Shown piece by piece: positions 35,193 to 44,500 of a stretch of 64,000 nt of DNA. The DNA comes from Chitinispirillales bacterium ANBcel5 (GTDB taxonomy: Bacteria; Fibrobacterota; Chitinivibrionia; Chitinivibrionales; Chitinispirillaceae): NCBI GenBank assembly GCA_029688955.1, contig JARUKZ010000018.1, positions 34,356 through 98,355 on the forward strand. The letters run 5' to 3'. Below the pieces are notes generated by a model that was given only the letters and a program-made list of their open reading frames with translations, was not told the DNA's origin and made no database searches. The translations under genes and the position numbers were made by a program. How positions within the stretch are numbered: the first letter of the stretch is position 1; each line of letters starts with the position of its first letter.

Positions 35193-35507
35193 ATGGATAT
35201 TCGGAGTTTATCGAATGCTTACGGGGCTTATTCTAAGGAATCTCTGATCAAGAAGAGTGAGAAAGTAACATCTGATATACCCTCAAAAAAAGTAGAAGAA
35301 CGAGTAGAGTTCTCCGATACTTCATTGAACCTCAGGAAGATAAAAGATGTAGTTGATGCTTCTCCTGAAGTTAGAATTAAAATGGTTGAAGAAATTCAGG
35401 AAAAAATCAGGTACAACTCTTACCCTATAGAGTCAAATTTTTATAAGGCAATGCAGAAATTTTCTGGAAATGATCTTAGTTGGTTGCAAAAAGAGCTCAA
35501 TGAATAA
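35193..35507 (+). CDS. flgM: FlgM-like anti-sigma-28 factor
   Basis: This 104-residue protein has a disordered, Lys/Ser-rich N-terminus and a C-terminal FlgM pattern (about 38-100): VEFSDTSLNLRKIKDVV, SPEVRIKMVEEIQEKIRYNSYPI and FYKAMQKF. FlgM holds sigma-28 (FliA) until the hook and basal body are complete, then is exported. The gene sits behind a sigma-28-type promoter and an 18-base hairpin (GCTTCC with GGAAGC in the leader). AAGGAAGGGG precedes the start at moderate distance. The other flagellar genes lie 6-18 kb away on the minus strand. Confidence 0.75.
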   Translation: MDIRSLSNAYGAYSKESLIKKSEKVTSDIPSKKVEERVEFSDTSLNLRKIKDVVDASPEVRIKMVEEIQEKIRYNSYPIESNFYKAMQKFSGNDLSWLQKELNE

Positions 35508-35712
35508 AAAATATGTTTAGGTATTAAAGCATATCATGGTAATTATAACCTACCCCTCCACTATCTATACCTGCAACTTTATTCTAAAAATTATCAGTGG
35601 TTTGTTTTTTATGGTGTTCTGATCGTTTCTAATAGTATCTTTAATCCTCGAAGACATAACAATCAAAGTACTAATGACTTGCATTCAGTTTTTAGCTGAA
35701 CAATAAGTTTAA

Positions 35713-36585
35713 ATGTACTATTTCTTTCAGGTTAGAGATGTGAACTTACGTAGAGAAAAAATCGGGAAAATAAAGACCTACTACTTATCTGATAAGCCGG
35801 GCGAACTATCCCGGGTCATAATCGATTATTTCTGGAACAAGAAAAAGCACCCTGAAGCAGTATTCAATCTTTATCACTCCAAGCCCAAAGGAGATTTATT
35901 CATTCTCCAATGGCAGAATGTTACTTATTATATAAAGTATACCAGGAATCGACTATGGAAACATAAAGTCCGAAATGTTTTTCGCCCTCCATCCCGGTAC
36001 TTAAAAATTTCCTATCGATTATCTAAGATTGGAATACAGGTAGCCGAACCGGTTCTGGCATTTTCATTCAGAAAAAATCTGTTAACTCATGAAGGTGTAT
36101 TTGTTACTAAGGCAGTTTCAGGAGTTCCTCTTTCAGAGTACTTACGTAAGGAATCTACGAACGCTAGAGATATCCAATTAATTAAAGAGCTGGGCAGATT
36201 GTGGGGCATTCTTTACAAAAACAGTTTTTTACACTCTGATCCAGGTACGGATAACTTTCTAATTAAAATAAAAGATAGGGCTATTGGCGTTTATTTGGTC
36301 GATATGGATGGAATTTATCCTTTGCCCGTTATGGTTAAGAGTATGTTTATGAATCGTTTTTCGAAGTTTTCATTCTGTATCTATTACGAATTATTAAAAG
36401 AGAAAAAACAGCAGTTAACTTCTACAGAGCGTGTTGCTTTTTATAGGGAATTTCTAACTTATTCAGGATTGAAGCTGTCGCTTAAAGAACTCATATCTAT
36501 AGATAAAGAGCTATTTTTGGAGAGGGTGAGAGATAAAAAGAGACGAAAAGGGGTATCAATACCAATTCCAAAGTGGCTAAACTGA
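35713..36585 (+). CDS. Lipopolysaccharide kinase-like protein (Kdo/WaaP family)
   Basis: This protein of up to 290 residues resembles KdkA/WaaP inner-core lipopolysaccharide kinases: an N-terminal lobe with YYIKYTRNRLWKHKVRN, an AEPVLAF strand, the catalytic loop FLHSDPGTDNFLI and the metal-binding VDMDG. The catalytic loop keeps the D and N of protein-kinase-like folds (usual HGD replaced by HSD). It would phosphorylate lipid-linked sugars at the membrane. The start is uncertain: the ATG at 35713 has no ribosome-binding site, while a GTG at 35740 follows AGGTTAGAG and would remove nine residues. It is monocistronic and ends at a hairpin. Confidence 0.72.
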   Translation: MYYFFQVRDVNLRREKIGKIKTYYLSDKPGELSRVIIDYFWNKKKHPEAVFNLYHSKPKGDLFILQWQNVTYYIKYTRNRLWKHKVRNVFRPPSRYLKISYRLSKIGIQVAEPVLAFSFRKNLLTHEGVFVTKAVSGVPLSEYLRKESTNARDIQLIKELGRLWGILYKNSFLHSDPGTDNFLIKIKDRAIGVYLVDMDGIYPLPVMVKSMFMNRFSKFSFCIYYELLKEKKQQLTSTERVAFYREFLTYSGLKLSLKELISIDKELFLERVRDKKRRKGVSIPIPKWLN

Positions 36586-36618
36586 GCCTGATATCGCTAA
36601 ATTCAGCAAAGAAGTGAT

Positions 36619-36643
36619 TTTTCACTTGATTTTCAAGTGAAAA
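36619..36643 (+). terminator. Hairpin terminator of the kinase-like gene
   Basis: TTTTCACTTGA (36619-36629) and TCAAGTGAAAA (36633-36643) form a perfect 11-bp stem with a three-base loop, about 35 bases after the stop codon. A T-run follows eight bases later. Confidence 0.6.
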
Positions 36644-36684
36644 GAAGCCATTTTTATAAATTACATTAAAATAAGCTATTAAAA

Positions 36685-36769
36685 GCCCGGGTGGTGGAAT
36701 AGGTAGACACTAGGGACTTAAAATCCCTTGGCGCTTAGCGCCGTGCCGGTTCGATTCCGGCCTCGGGCA
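36685..36769 (+). tRNA. tRNA-Leu (anticodon UAA)
   Basis: The acceptor stem GCCCGGG pairs with CTCGGGC (one G-U); the anticodon stem GGGA/TCCC encloses CTTAAAA with anticodon TAA; the long variable arm (GGCGC/GCGCC) marks a class II leucine tRNA; the T arm has GGTTCGATTCC. CCA is not encoded. The D loop has GGTGG and TAGG as usual. Confidence 0.97.
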
Positions 36770-36777
36770 ATAAATAA

Positions 36778-36804
36778 ACCCCTGTATTTTAAAATTACAG
36801 GGGT
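36778..36804. terminator. Bidirectional terminator after tRNA-Leu
   Basis: ACCCCTGTA (36778-36786) pairs with TACAGGGGT (36796-36804). T-rich sequence follows on the minus strand and an AT-rich stretch on the plus strand; it separates the tRNA from the convergent HEAT-repeat gene. Confidence 0.7.
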
Positions 36805-36839
36805 ATTAAAAAATCCCACCCCCAAAAAACATCAGGTAA

Positions 36840-37721
36840 TTAATTATCAGAAAAAATTCCGCTCAGGTATTTGACATACCCTTTGGCTTTTGGGGTAGCA
36901 ATTCTTTCGAGTGCGTTTTTAGCATTTTTTACCACCATAGGATTATCGTTAAGCATACATTCACCCGCGGCATCTTCCAGTGATTGAGCTTTGATAGTAA
37001 TCTGAGAAAGTACCCACAATGCAGATGCTTTCATAAAGGGGTTTTCAAGAGAGAGCATATCAAGCAAATCTGATTCTATATCAGTATAGCCAAGATTGTA
37101 GAGCGCTTTGAGTACATTTGCACGTATACGGTTATTAGGATCGAGTCTAAGTCTCAGTAAAATAGGTACAAGTCTTTTATTTTGCATACTTTCGAGAGCC
37201 TCGACTGTATTAGCCCTCACACGTGTGTCCTCATCTGTAAGAAGAGAGAGAACTAAGTCCTGATCATGGGGTCCGATCATTTTTCCAAGAAGATTTATTG
37301 CTGTTGCCCGTATCTTAACATCCCTGTCTTTTATAAGGTTAGCTAATATCTGTCTGGTTTTGGGATTTTTCTTTAGTAACCCCAGTATCTGCACCGCCCT
37401 GAGCCTTCTTGATTCATTCTCGCAATAAAGATCATTTCCTATCTCTTCAACTATTCTTGGATCGAGTTTTTCCATTATAGATCCAAGTTTAAGACGAACA
37501 TCCTGTGCTATCTGACAATAGTGGTTTATCAAATTCTCTTTAATAATTGTAGATAAGGTAGTTACAGCTAATTTGCGAATTTTAAATTGATCATGATTAA
37601 TCAGGGGCATCAATGTTGAGACATCGGAAATAGAGCCATTGGAACAGAAGTAGTGGAGCGATTTTTGTATTTCATCTACTTGGTTAGATGATAGTAATTT
37701 AAGTGCTTCCTTATGATCCAT
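36840..37721 (-). CDS. HEAT-repeat protein
   Basis: This 293-residue protein is built of about seven HEAT-like two-helix repeats (for example KDRDVKIRATAINLLGKM, TDEDTRVRANTVEALESM, PNNRIRANVLKALYNLG, LENPFMKASALWVLSQI). HEAT arrays bind other proteins; no catalytic residues are visible. It lacks a signal peptide. It starts six bases after the uvrB stop codon and is probably co-transcribed, so a role linked to DNA repair is possible but not shown. Confidence 0.85.
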   Translation of the reverse strand: MDHKEALKLLSSNQVDEIQKSLHYFCSNGSISDVSTLMPLINHDQFKIRKLAVTTLSTIIKENLINHYCQIAQDVRLKLGSIMEKLDPRIVEEIGNDLYCENESRRLRAVQILGLLKKNPKTRQILANLIKDRDVKIRATAINLLGKMIGPHDQDLVLSLLTDEDTRVRANTVEALESMQNKRLVPILLRLRLDPNNRIRANVLKALYNLGYTDIESDLLDMLSLENPFMKASALWVLSQITIKAQSLEDAAGECMLNDNPMVVKNAKNALERIATPKAKGYVKYLSGIFSDN

Positions 37722-37727
37722 AACAGA

Positions 37728-39710
37728 CTATCCTTTGGCTTTAATCTGAGCAATTGTGTCTCGTAACTGTGCCGCTTTTTCAAAATCGAGATTCTTTGCT
37801 GCCTCCTGCATCTCCTTTTCAAGTTTCTGCAGTTTGGTTTTGCCTCTTTTTTTGGTGTCAGTTTTATAGGTTTTCTGCTTTTCAGCTGCTTTAAACAGTG
37901 TGGGGGAATCTTCTGTGTCATAAAAGGTAAGGCGCTGATCAATTTTTCTGGCTACAGTTTTAGGACTTATACCATGCTTCTTATTGTACTCAAGTTGTTT
38001 GTTTCTTCTTCTTGAGCTTTCATCCAATGCTTTTCTTATGGAATCGGTAATTGTATCGGCATAGAGAATGATTCTTCCATTAACGTTTCTTGCGGCTCGT
38101 CCGGCGATCTGAACGATTGAGCGTACCGATCGTAAAAACCCCTCTTTATCGGCATCAAGAATAGTGACCAGTGCCACTTCCGGTAGATCCAATCCCTCCC
38201 TTAACAGATTTATCCCTATAAGGATATCAAATTCACCAAGTCGCAAATCACGGAGTATATCGGTTCGTTCCAAAGTATCGATTTCAGAATGTAGATACCG
38301 TACCTTAAAGTCCAGATTCTCAAGATACTCAGTTAAGTCTTCGGCCATTTTTTTGGTTAAGGTAGTAACCAGTGCTCTTTCCTTTTTTTCAACCGTTGTT
38401 CTTAGCTGCTCAATTAAATCATCCACCTGATTAACTGCCGGCCTTATCTCTATTGGTGGATCGACCAGGTGAGTAGGTCTGATAACCTGCTCTACTATCA
38501 GCCCTTCACTTTTTTCCAGCTCATAGTCTCCGGGAGTAGCGGAAACATATATGGTGTAATCAATTAACTGATTGAATTCGTTAAATATAAGGGGTCTGTT
38601 ATCCAGAGCGCACGGTAATCTAAAGCCGTGATCAACAAGGGTTTGTTTGCGGGCTCTGTCTCCGTTATACATTCCCTGAATTTGTGGAATAGTAACGTGA
38701 GATTCATCAATAATGGTTAAAAATGGTTTAGAGAAAAAATCGATCATTGTATAGGGGCGTGTCCCGGGCTCACGTCCATCGAGAATGCGTGAGTAGTTTT
38801 CAATACCATTTACATACCCCACTTCACGTAACATCTCGATATCGTATTTGGTACGTTGTTCAAGTCGCTGAGCTTCAACTAGCTTATTTTGGGTCTGAAA
38901 CTTATGTAGCTGCATATTCAGTTCCAGATTAATCTTATTTATTGCCTCATCCATGGTAATTCCGGTAGTCATATAGTGCTTTGCCGGAAAAATGGTCACC
39001 TCTTCAAGTCTTTGTAACACTTTCGCACTAACTGGTGATATATAGCTGATAGATTCGATTGTGTCCCCAAAGGTTTCTATCCTTAGGGCTCTTTCTTCAT
39101 ACGCAGGCTGAATCTCCAGCACATCACCCTTAACTCTGAATGTACCTCTTTGTAAGGAAATGTCGTTTCGCACATATTGCATCTCAGTGAAGCTCTGGAG
39201 CAAGTCTCTTCGGGTGATTTGGTCGTTGCACCGTAGTTTAATACTTGATTCAGAATAGGCATCGGGTGAGCCGATACCATAGATACAGGAAACACTGGCC
39301 ACAATTATGACATCATTTCTCGATAAAAGAGAGCTGGTTGCTTTTAGTCGTAATCTATCGATATCTTCATTAATGAGCGAACTCTTGGCTATAAAGGTAT
39401 CACTGGAGGGGATGTAGGCTTCAGGTTGGTAGTAATCGTAAAAGCTGACAAAATACTCTACTGCGTTTTCAGGGAAAAAATCCCTGAATTCCTGAAACAA
39501 TTGTGCTGCCAGAGTCTTATTATGTGACATTATAAGTGTGGGCATTTGTAATTTTTCTATTACATTGGCCATGGTGAACGTTTTACCAGAACCTGTTACG
39601 CCCAGCAGTACCTGGTTTTGGATATTTTTATCCACCCCATCTACTAACTGCTTAATGGCCTCGGGCTGATCTCCAGCTGGCTTGAAATCGGTATTTAATT
39701 TGAATTTCAT
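37728..39710 (-). CDS. uvrB: Excinuclease ABC subunit B (UvrB)
   Basis: UvrB is the damage-verifying helicase-like subunit of nucleotide excision repair. This 660-residue copy has Walker A GVTGSGKT, the beta-hairpin region (FVSFYDYYQPEAYIPSSDTF), IIDESHVT, TTLTKKMAEDLTEYL, GINLLREGLDLPEV, QIAGRAARN and the C-terminal UVR motif (LEKEMQEAAKNLDFEKAAQL) that contacts UvrC. I chose the ATG at 39710 since the usual family start is MKFKL..DFKPAGDQP; the ATG ten codons earlier adds nothing conserved. The ribosome-binding site is weak. The HEAT-repeat gene follows and a small membrane-protein gene precedes it. Confidence 0.98.
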   Translation of the reverse strand: MKFKLNTDFKPAGDQPEAIKQLVDGVDKNIQNQVLLGVTGSGKTFTMANVIEKLQMPTLIMSHNKTLAAQLFQEFRDFFPENAVEYFVSFYDYYQPEAYIPSSDTFIAKSSLINEDIDRLRLKATSSLLSRNDVIIVASVSCIYGIGSPDAYSESSIKLRCNDQITRRDLLQSFTEMQYVRNDISLQRGTFRVKGDVLEIQPAYEERALRIETFGDTIESISYISPVSAKVLQRLEEVTIFPAKHYMTTGITMDEAINKINLELNMQLHKFQTQNKLVEAQRLEQRTKYDIEMLREVGYVNGIENYSRILDGREPGTRPYTMIDFFSKPFLTIIDESHVTIPQIQGMYNGDRARKQTLVDHGFRLPCALDNRPLIFNEFNQLIDYTIYVSATPGDYELEKSEGLIVEQVIRPTHLVDPPIEIRPAVNQVDDLIEQLRTTVEKKERALVTTLTKKMAEDLTEYLENLDFKVRYLHSEIDTLERTDILRDLRLGEFDILIGINLLREGLDLPEVALVTILDADKEGFLRSVRSIVQIAGRAARNVNGRIILYADTITDSIRKALDESSRRRNKQLEYNKKHGISPKTVARKIDQRLTFYDTEDSPTLFKAAEKQKTYKTDTKKRGKTKLQKLEKEMQEAAKNLDFEKAAQLRDTIAQIKAKG

Positions 39711-39825
39711 ACTAAGTTTTTCCGAATATATAGCATACAATGTTTACTTGAAAAGTAAATGAAAAAAACATGCCGACGCGTTTTGGGCTCAGAAAGAAAC
39801 AGGGGAGGGCAAATTAAAAACTAAA

Positions 39826-40041
39826 CTAATTGTTGAAAATCATCCCCAGGGAAAAAGCCGACATAAACAAAAACCATACATAAAGAAGCAGGCCGTTAAA
39901 GAGCTTTTCTGAATTTGACTGGTCCTTCTCCTTCGTCCCTGCAGCTTTACGCTTCTCCTGGATGTGTTTGTAGATGGAACGGAGGGTTACCAAAAAAAGT
40001 ACAAAACCCGTGATTTTTATGAGTATTGCAGGAGTATCCAT
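39826..40041 (-). CDS. Small two-helix membrane protein
   Basis: This 71-residue protein has two predicted membrane helices (about 5-21 and 49-68) joined by a charged loop (KHIQEKRKAAGTKEKDQ). No family is recognised. It lies between a DUF6941 gene and uvrB on the same strand with short gaps, which supports it being real. AAGGAG lies rather far (about 16 bases) from the ATG. Confidence 0.5.
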   Translation of the reverse strand: MDTPAILIKITGFVLFLVTLRSIYKHIQEKRKAAGTKEKDQSNSEKLFNGLLLYVWFLFMSAFSLGMIFNN

Positions 40042-40080
40042 GTGTGTTTTCTCTTTCTCCTTCTAATTTTTAGGGCCAGA

Positions 40081-40497
40081 TTATCCTTTATGAAACGGGC
40101 CGCGTGGTTCAATTTTTATCTTTGTAACTTTCAATCGTCTTTGTGCTATCTCAACACCGTCCCAAAGCAGCACAAATTCATAATCACCCTCCTGGGGCAA
40201 CGGTAACCCATTAATATTACCCCCGATTTCAACAACTGCTCTTCTGTCCTCAGGTGCCTTAACTTCCCAGGGCGGAAGCTTCATTGAAAATCCACCACCC
40301 TCTTTTCTAAAGAGCAATTGTGCTTCCCCGCTGGAAGCAACATCGGTAAAAGCTAAATATACCGCACAGTTACCATGCTTTGAAGGAAACCCGGCAACAT
40401 TAATAGAGCTAAAAGTGCCTGAAAGTATACTCTTTCCACTATGAACATCACGATAGTAATGATCACAGAGAATCATCGATAAGACTATTGGTTTCAT
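40081..40497 (-). CDS. DUF6941 protein
   Basis: This 138-residue protein appears to belong to the DUF6941 group: an N-terminal LSMILCDHYYRDVHSGKSILSG strand pair followed by strands (CAVYLAFTDV, EAQLLFRKE, GDYEFVLLWDGVEIAQRRL). It is predicted to be an all-beta soluble protein of unknown function. No signal peptide. Its neighbours downstream are a small membrane protein and uvrB. The start has only a poor ribosome-binding site. Confidence 0.65.
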   Translation of the reverse strand: MKPIVLSMILCDHYYRDVHSGKSILSGTFSSINVAGFPSKHGNCAVYLAFTDVASSGEAQLLFRKEGGGFSMKLPPWEVKAPEDRRAVVEIGGNINGLPLPQEGDYEFVLLWDGVEIAQRRLKVTKIKIEPRGPFHKG

Positions 40498-40739
40498 ATA
40501 GTACCGTAAATATTAAAGAAAAATTGCATAGTAGTGTAAAATAATTAAAGTCTAAGTCGGGTAGGGGGGATCAGATAAAAGATTTGCAATGATAAAATAG
40601 AGCCAAATCCATTTCGTAATAAGTGCGTTCTCTTGAGCGAACCTTCGTAAATAGAGTTTTTTCACATCTTTATTGATAAAGAGTTTATTTTATAGATCAC
40701 TTCTGTTTCACATCCACTCTTGGAAGGGATTTAATCTAA

Positions 40740-41399
40740 ATGGGACTTCGGAAAGAAGAAATCACCAGAAAAATTTTACACCTTTTTGCGCTTTTAATGC
40801 CAATTGCAATCTTCTACACACCAAGAATGAATGTTTCCTTTCTTCTGCCTTTAGGGGTGCTTGCTTTTCTTCTTTTTGGATCCATAATTGTAGAATGGCT
40901 TAGATTTCGTTACCCTTTGGTTCAGAAGGTCTTTTTTACCTGTTTTGGAAAACTGTTAAGAAAAGAGGAAAAATCAAAAACCACCGGAAGCACCTTTGTA
41001 ATTGCTGCATCACTGCTTTGTGCTATTCTTTTTAGAAATAACCTGCATATTGCTTTTATTGTTCTTTTTCTGTTTATACTTGGTGATGCCATAGCGGCTA
41101 TTGTGGGGTTGAGTATCGGAAGAGTCAAAATAGGAAAAAAATCTCTCGAAGGAAGTATCGCCTGTTTTCTTCTTTGCATGGCGCTTTTATACTGGGTCAT
41201 CCCACTTTTTCCAGGCGTTTTCGAACCGTGGGGAAACAGATTTCCACTTATTTTGGCGCTTATAACTTCTCTTTCAATTACCCTTTTGGAACTCTTTCCA
41301 CTCAAAATAAACAAAAAACACATAATCAATGACAACCTTGCTGTTCCTGTCATTACGGGGTATGTGATTCTTTTTATGGATAAAGTATTTATCTCCTAA
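40740..41399 (+). CDS. Dolichol/diacylglycerol kinase-like membrane protein
   Basis: This 219-residue integral membrane protein matches the SEC59/dolichol kinase and CTP-dependent diacylglycerol kinase group: RKEEITRKILHLFALL at the N-terminus, then several helices and the motif LGDAIAAIVG with GKKSLEGSIACF. In the family this enzyme phosphorylates a polyprenol or lipid with CTP. About seven membrane helices are visible. AAGGG precedes the ATG at 11 bases. It is convergent with the flagellar/exported-protein operon. Confidence 0.82.
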   Translation: MGLRKEEITRKILHLFALLMPIAIFYTPRMNVSFLLPLGVLAFLLFGSIIVEWLRFRYPLVQKVFFTCFGKLLRKEEKSKTTGSTFVIAASLLCAILFRNNLHIAFIVLFLFILGDAIAAIVGLSIGRVKIGKKSLEGSIACFLLCMALLYWVIPLFPGVFEPWGNRFPLILALITSLSITLLELFPLKINKKHIINDNLAVPVITGYVILFMDKVFIS

Positions 41400-41530
41400 A
41401 ACAACAGGTACTTAAAGCTAAAAACCGCAATGGGGGTGATATACAACATCCTTAGTTTACATAATATGTATTATGCGCCACTCCATATATTACCCTATCC
41501 TTGTTCTCTCAAAATAGTACTATAGGATAA

Positions 41531-44500
41531 CTATCTAACGATCATCACCTTTCCACGCTTCAGCGCACTTCCGTCAGAATCATATATCAGATAAAAGTAC
41601 ACTCCCGAGGAAACTTTTGTACCTGATTGATTCTTTGTATCCCATAACCATTGTGGTTCAACGAACTGATTGTCCGGATCAAAGTTCAGAGATATTCCTG
41701 CTCTTTGAGTGTCGAACACCGGGATTGCTTTAATCGTGAAAATTTTAATCCTCAAATCGTTTTTTTCAGGATCGATCAGATGAAGATTTTTAAACCATAT
41801 TCCGCACGGACCATTTTCTATACAATGCCTTGGGTCTTTTGAGGGTCTGTAAGGATTTGGATAGGTGTAAAAACCGGTTCCACTTGTAGTAAAATACCAC
41901 TGATACTCCCCTTTTAAATTATTTAAAGGTAAATTATTCTCACTCAGATAATCAAATGGTGACGTAAAACCTTTAAAGTGGCATAACACACTGTCATCAG
42001 CGAAGAAACGTCTGTCAGGTACAATCGTTACTTCGGTGCTGCAGTCAGAGATGGTTATATCACTAAAAGAGATGTCATCTTCACCAAATCTGGAAGAGAG
42101 AGAAAAACTTTTATTATTAGCGGTTGTATCGGTGTCAAAAGTTCCGGGGAAAATAGGGTGAGAAAAGGTGATAGTAATTTCAGGGCTAATCTCATCGACT
42201 GCCGACCCTTCAACTGGTGTAACCGTAACGATATCATTGTTTTGAATGATAAAATGCCACTCTATATCATCGGCCGGAGAATCGGGATCTATGAGGGGCA
42301 TAGAAATTCCATCACCGGTGTTGTCTGTGGTGTAGCCCAAAAAATCTTTTACACCCGAAGAGTTAAATCTGCAAAAAATCGTATCTCCATAAAAGAACCT
42401 TCTCGATGGATAAGCTGTTATAATGTTTTCTGTTACATCGATTGAATCAAACGATACCAATTCATCTTTGCTCATACTTGAATAGACCTGAAGTGTTTTG
42501 TTTTCGCTAAGGGATGTATCAACACTTGCCGGATCAACAGGTGATGAAAATTCGATGGATATTCCAAAAGTGTTTGTGACATTAAACGAAGCATGAGAAG
42601 GGCTTAACGATGTTACCCTAAACGGTATGGAGTCTATTCTAAAGGCAAACGTTGTATCGCTTTCTGAAACTCTTTCATTTATCTGTAATATATCCAATGC
42701 GTTAGGCCCGGAGGGGGTTTGTGCTAAATCGCTAACCCCTTGATTTATTGCTAAATGAATTGAATCTGTAGGAATAAACATTCCAGCTGGTGGCTTTAAA
42801 CCAAAATGAGAACTTGAATCCGTATAATTTGCCCTGATATTTAATCTTGTGTAATCACTATTCCAGTTATGGTAGGTACTTATGGGATTATCTACTCCGC
42901 TTTTTTTCAAATCAAAGTAACTAAAAAGTGAAATACCGTTTTGAGCAGAGATAGAATCTATTGGCTCACTGAATAAAACAGATATTAGGCCATGAGGGGG
43001 AAAGTCATAGGATGTAGATTGCTGAGTTTTATTTAAAACAGATTTATCAAACAGCACTTCAACCGATACAATTCGGGGCAGGTCATTGTGTTCAAAGCGT
43101 ATCGGTATGGTATCAATAGAATTACGAGGATCGCTTGTGTGTATAAAAATCGTATCGTCCACTACCCCATCACCTTTGAGCCCATCCGCGGTCAGATTGA
43201 TTCTAAACGGTATAGTATCTCCTGCTCCAATAACCAATGGCGAAAATTCATCGATTGTTTTTGAGTTAAAAACCTGTGTGTCCTCATCGTACAAAACAGC
43301 AAAAGAAAGCCACTGATAACTTTCATTACCGAATGAAACTGAAGTTATGGATAATGTATCACTACCACTGTTTTGAAGAGGAAGTGATACGTTTGCAGTA
43401 TCAAGGCTACCATGTATCAGTGATATCCCATCGCGGAGTTTTCCTTTCCCATATAAATAGTCATGAGACGGGGATTCTGACTGGTATTGCGGATACTTAT
43501 AATAAACTCTTACACTATCTGTTCGATTATGAGTATCAGATACCTTTATAGTTAAATATGGATCTTCTGCCTGCGGAGTAATTTTTTTTTTAAGCAGTGG
43601 TTGAACGGTTCTGATGAATAAATCGGAAAGAGAGTTAGTATAGGTAAGTGTGTCGCCATAAAGAAGATCAGGATCATCTGTTTTGATGCTTAATTCAAAC
43701 TCCCGACCAGGAATAATCCTGACAGTATCACGATTTTTGTACTTCTTATCATCAATAGTAACGTATTTAATTTCGGGGATATGATTAACTCTGATACTGC
43801 ACATGGTCACAACAACGGTATCGGGATCTGAAGCAACAATTTTCAGTTCTTTGGGTTTTGAGAATTGCTCTGCTGAGAGCATCATCAAAACGGGAGGTTC
43901 ACTGCCTGATGTATGGCCAATTGTGTCTGGTTTTTCATCACTTAGAATAATTGCGTAGGCCGTAACTGTAAGAGGATCATTAGTATCACTAACACCCATA
44001 GTTATCATAAGAGAATCATCTTCCTGAAATAGTATTGTTGTTCCATCTTTTATTACCGAACTATCTTTGGCCTTCAAGTGAAGCTTTGGGATAGAATTTC
44101 TGGTTCTAAAACTGAACTGTAATGGAACAGCATTCCAGTTAAATGAATCTTTCGCTTCTATCGTTATCTCATAACTGGTGTCTGAAACCGCAAAATTTTC
44201 AATTTCTGTATATCCGGAATAAATTGGTGAATCGCTGTGAACATAAAAGGTAGTATCGTGTTGGGGAGTCTTGGTTAGAAATTGTATCCATTCCTCTTCA
44301 CGACCATCTCTTACACTGAAATGTATCTGCGCTTTATCTTTTCTGGAAAAAACTGTCACCTCATCACCGTTGCTGATAGTTCCTATACTATTATCATTTA
44401 TATAAACTTCAGCATTAGTAATAACCGGTTTTGAGTTCCAGTCTATGGTAACCCTCTTGAGCAGAGGTGTTGAGAGGGTATCCGTTGTTACGATATCAAT

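Noticed and set aside
43086..43551. Plus-strand frames within the giant gene
   Set aside because: They are shadows of the 1490-residue minus-strand gene, without start signals.
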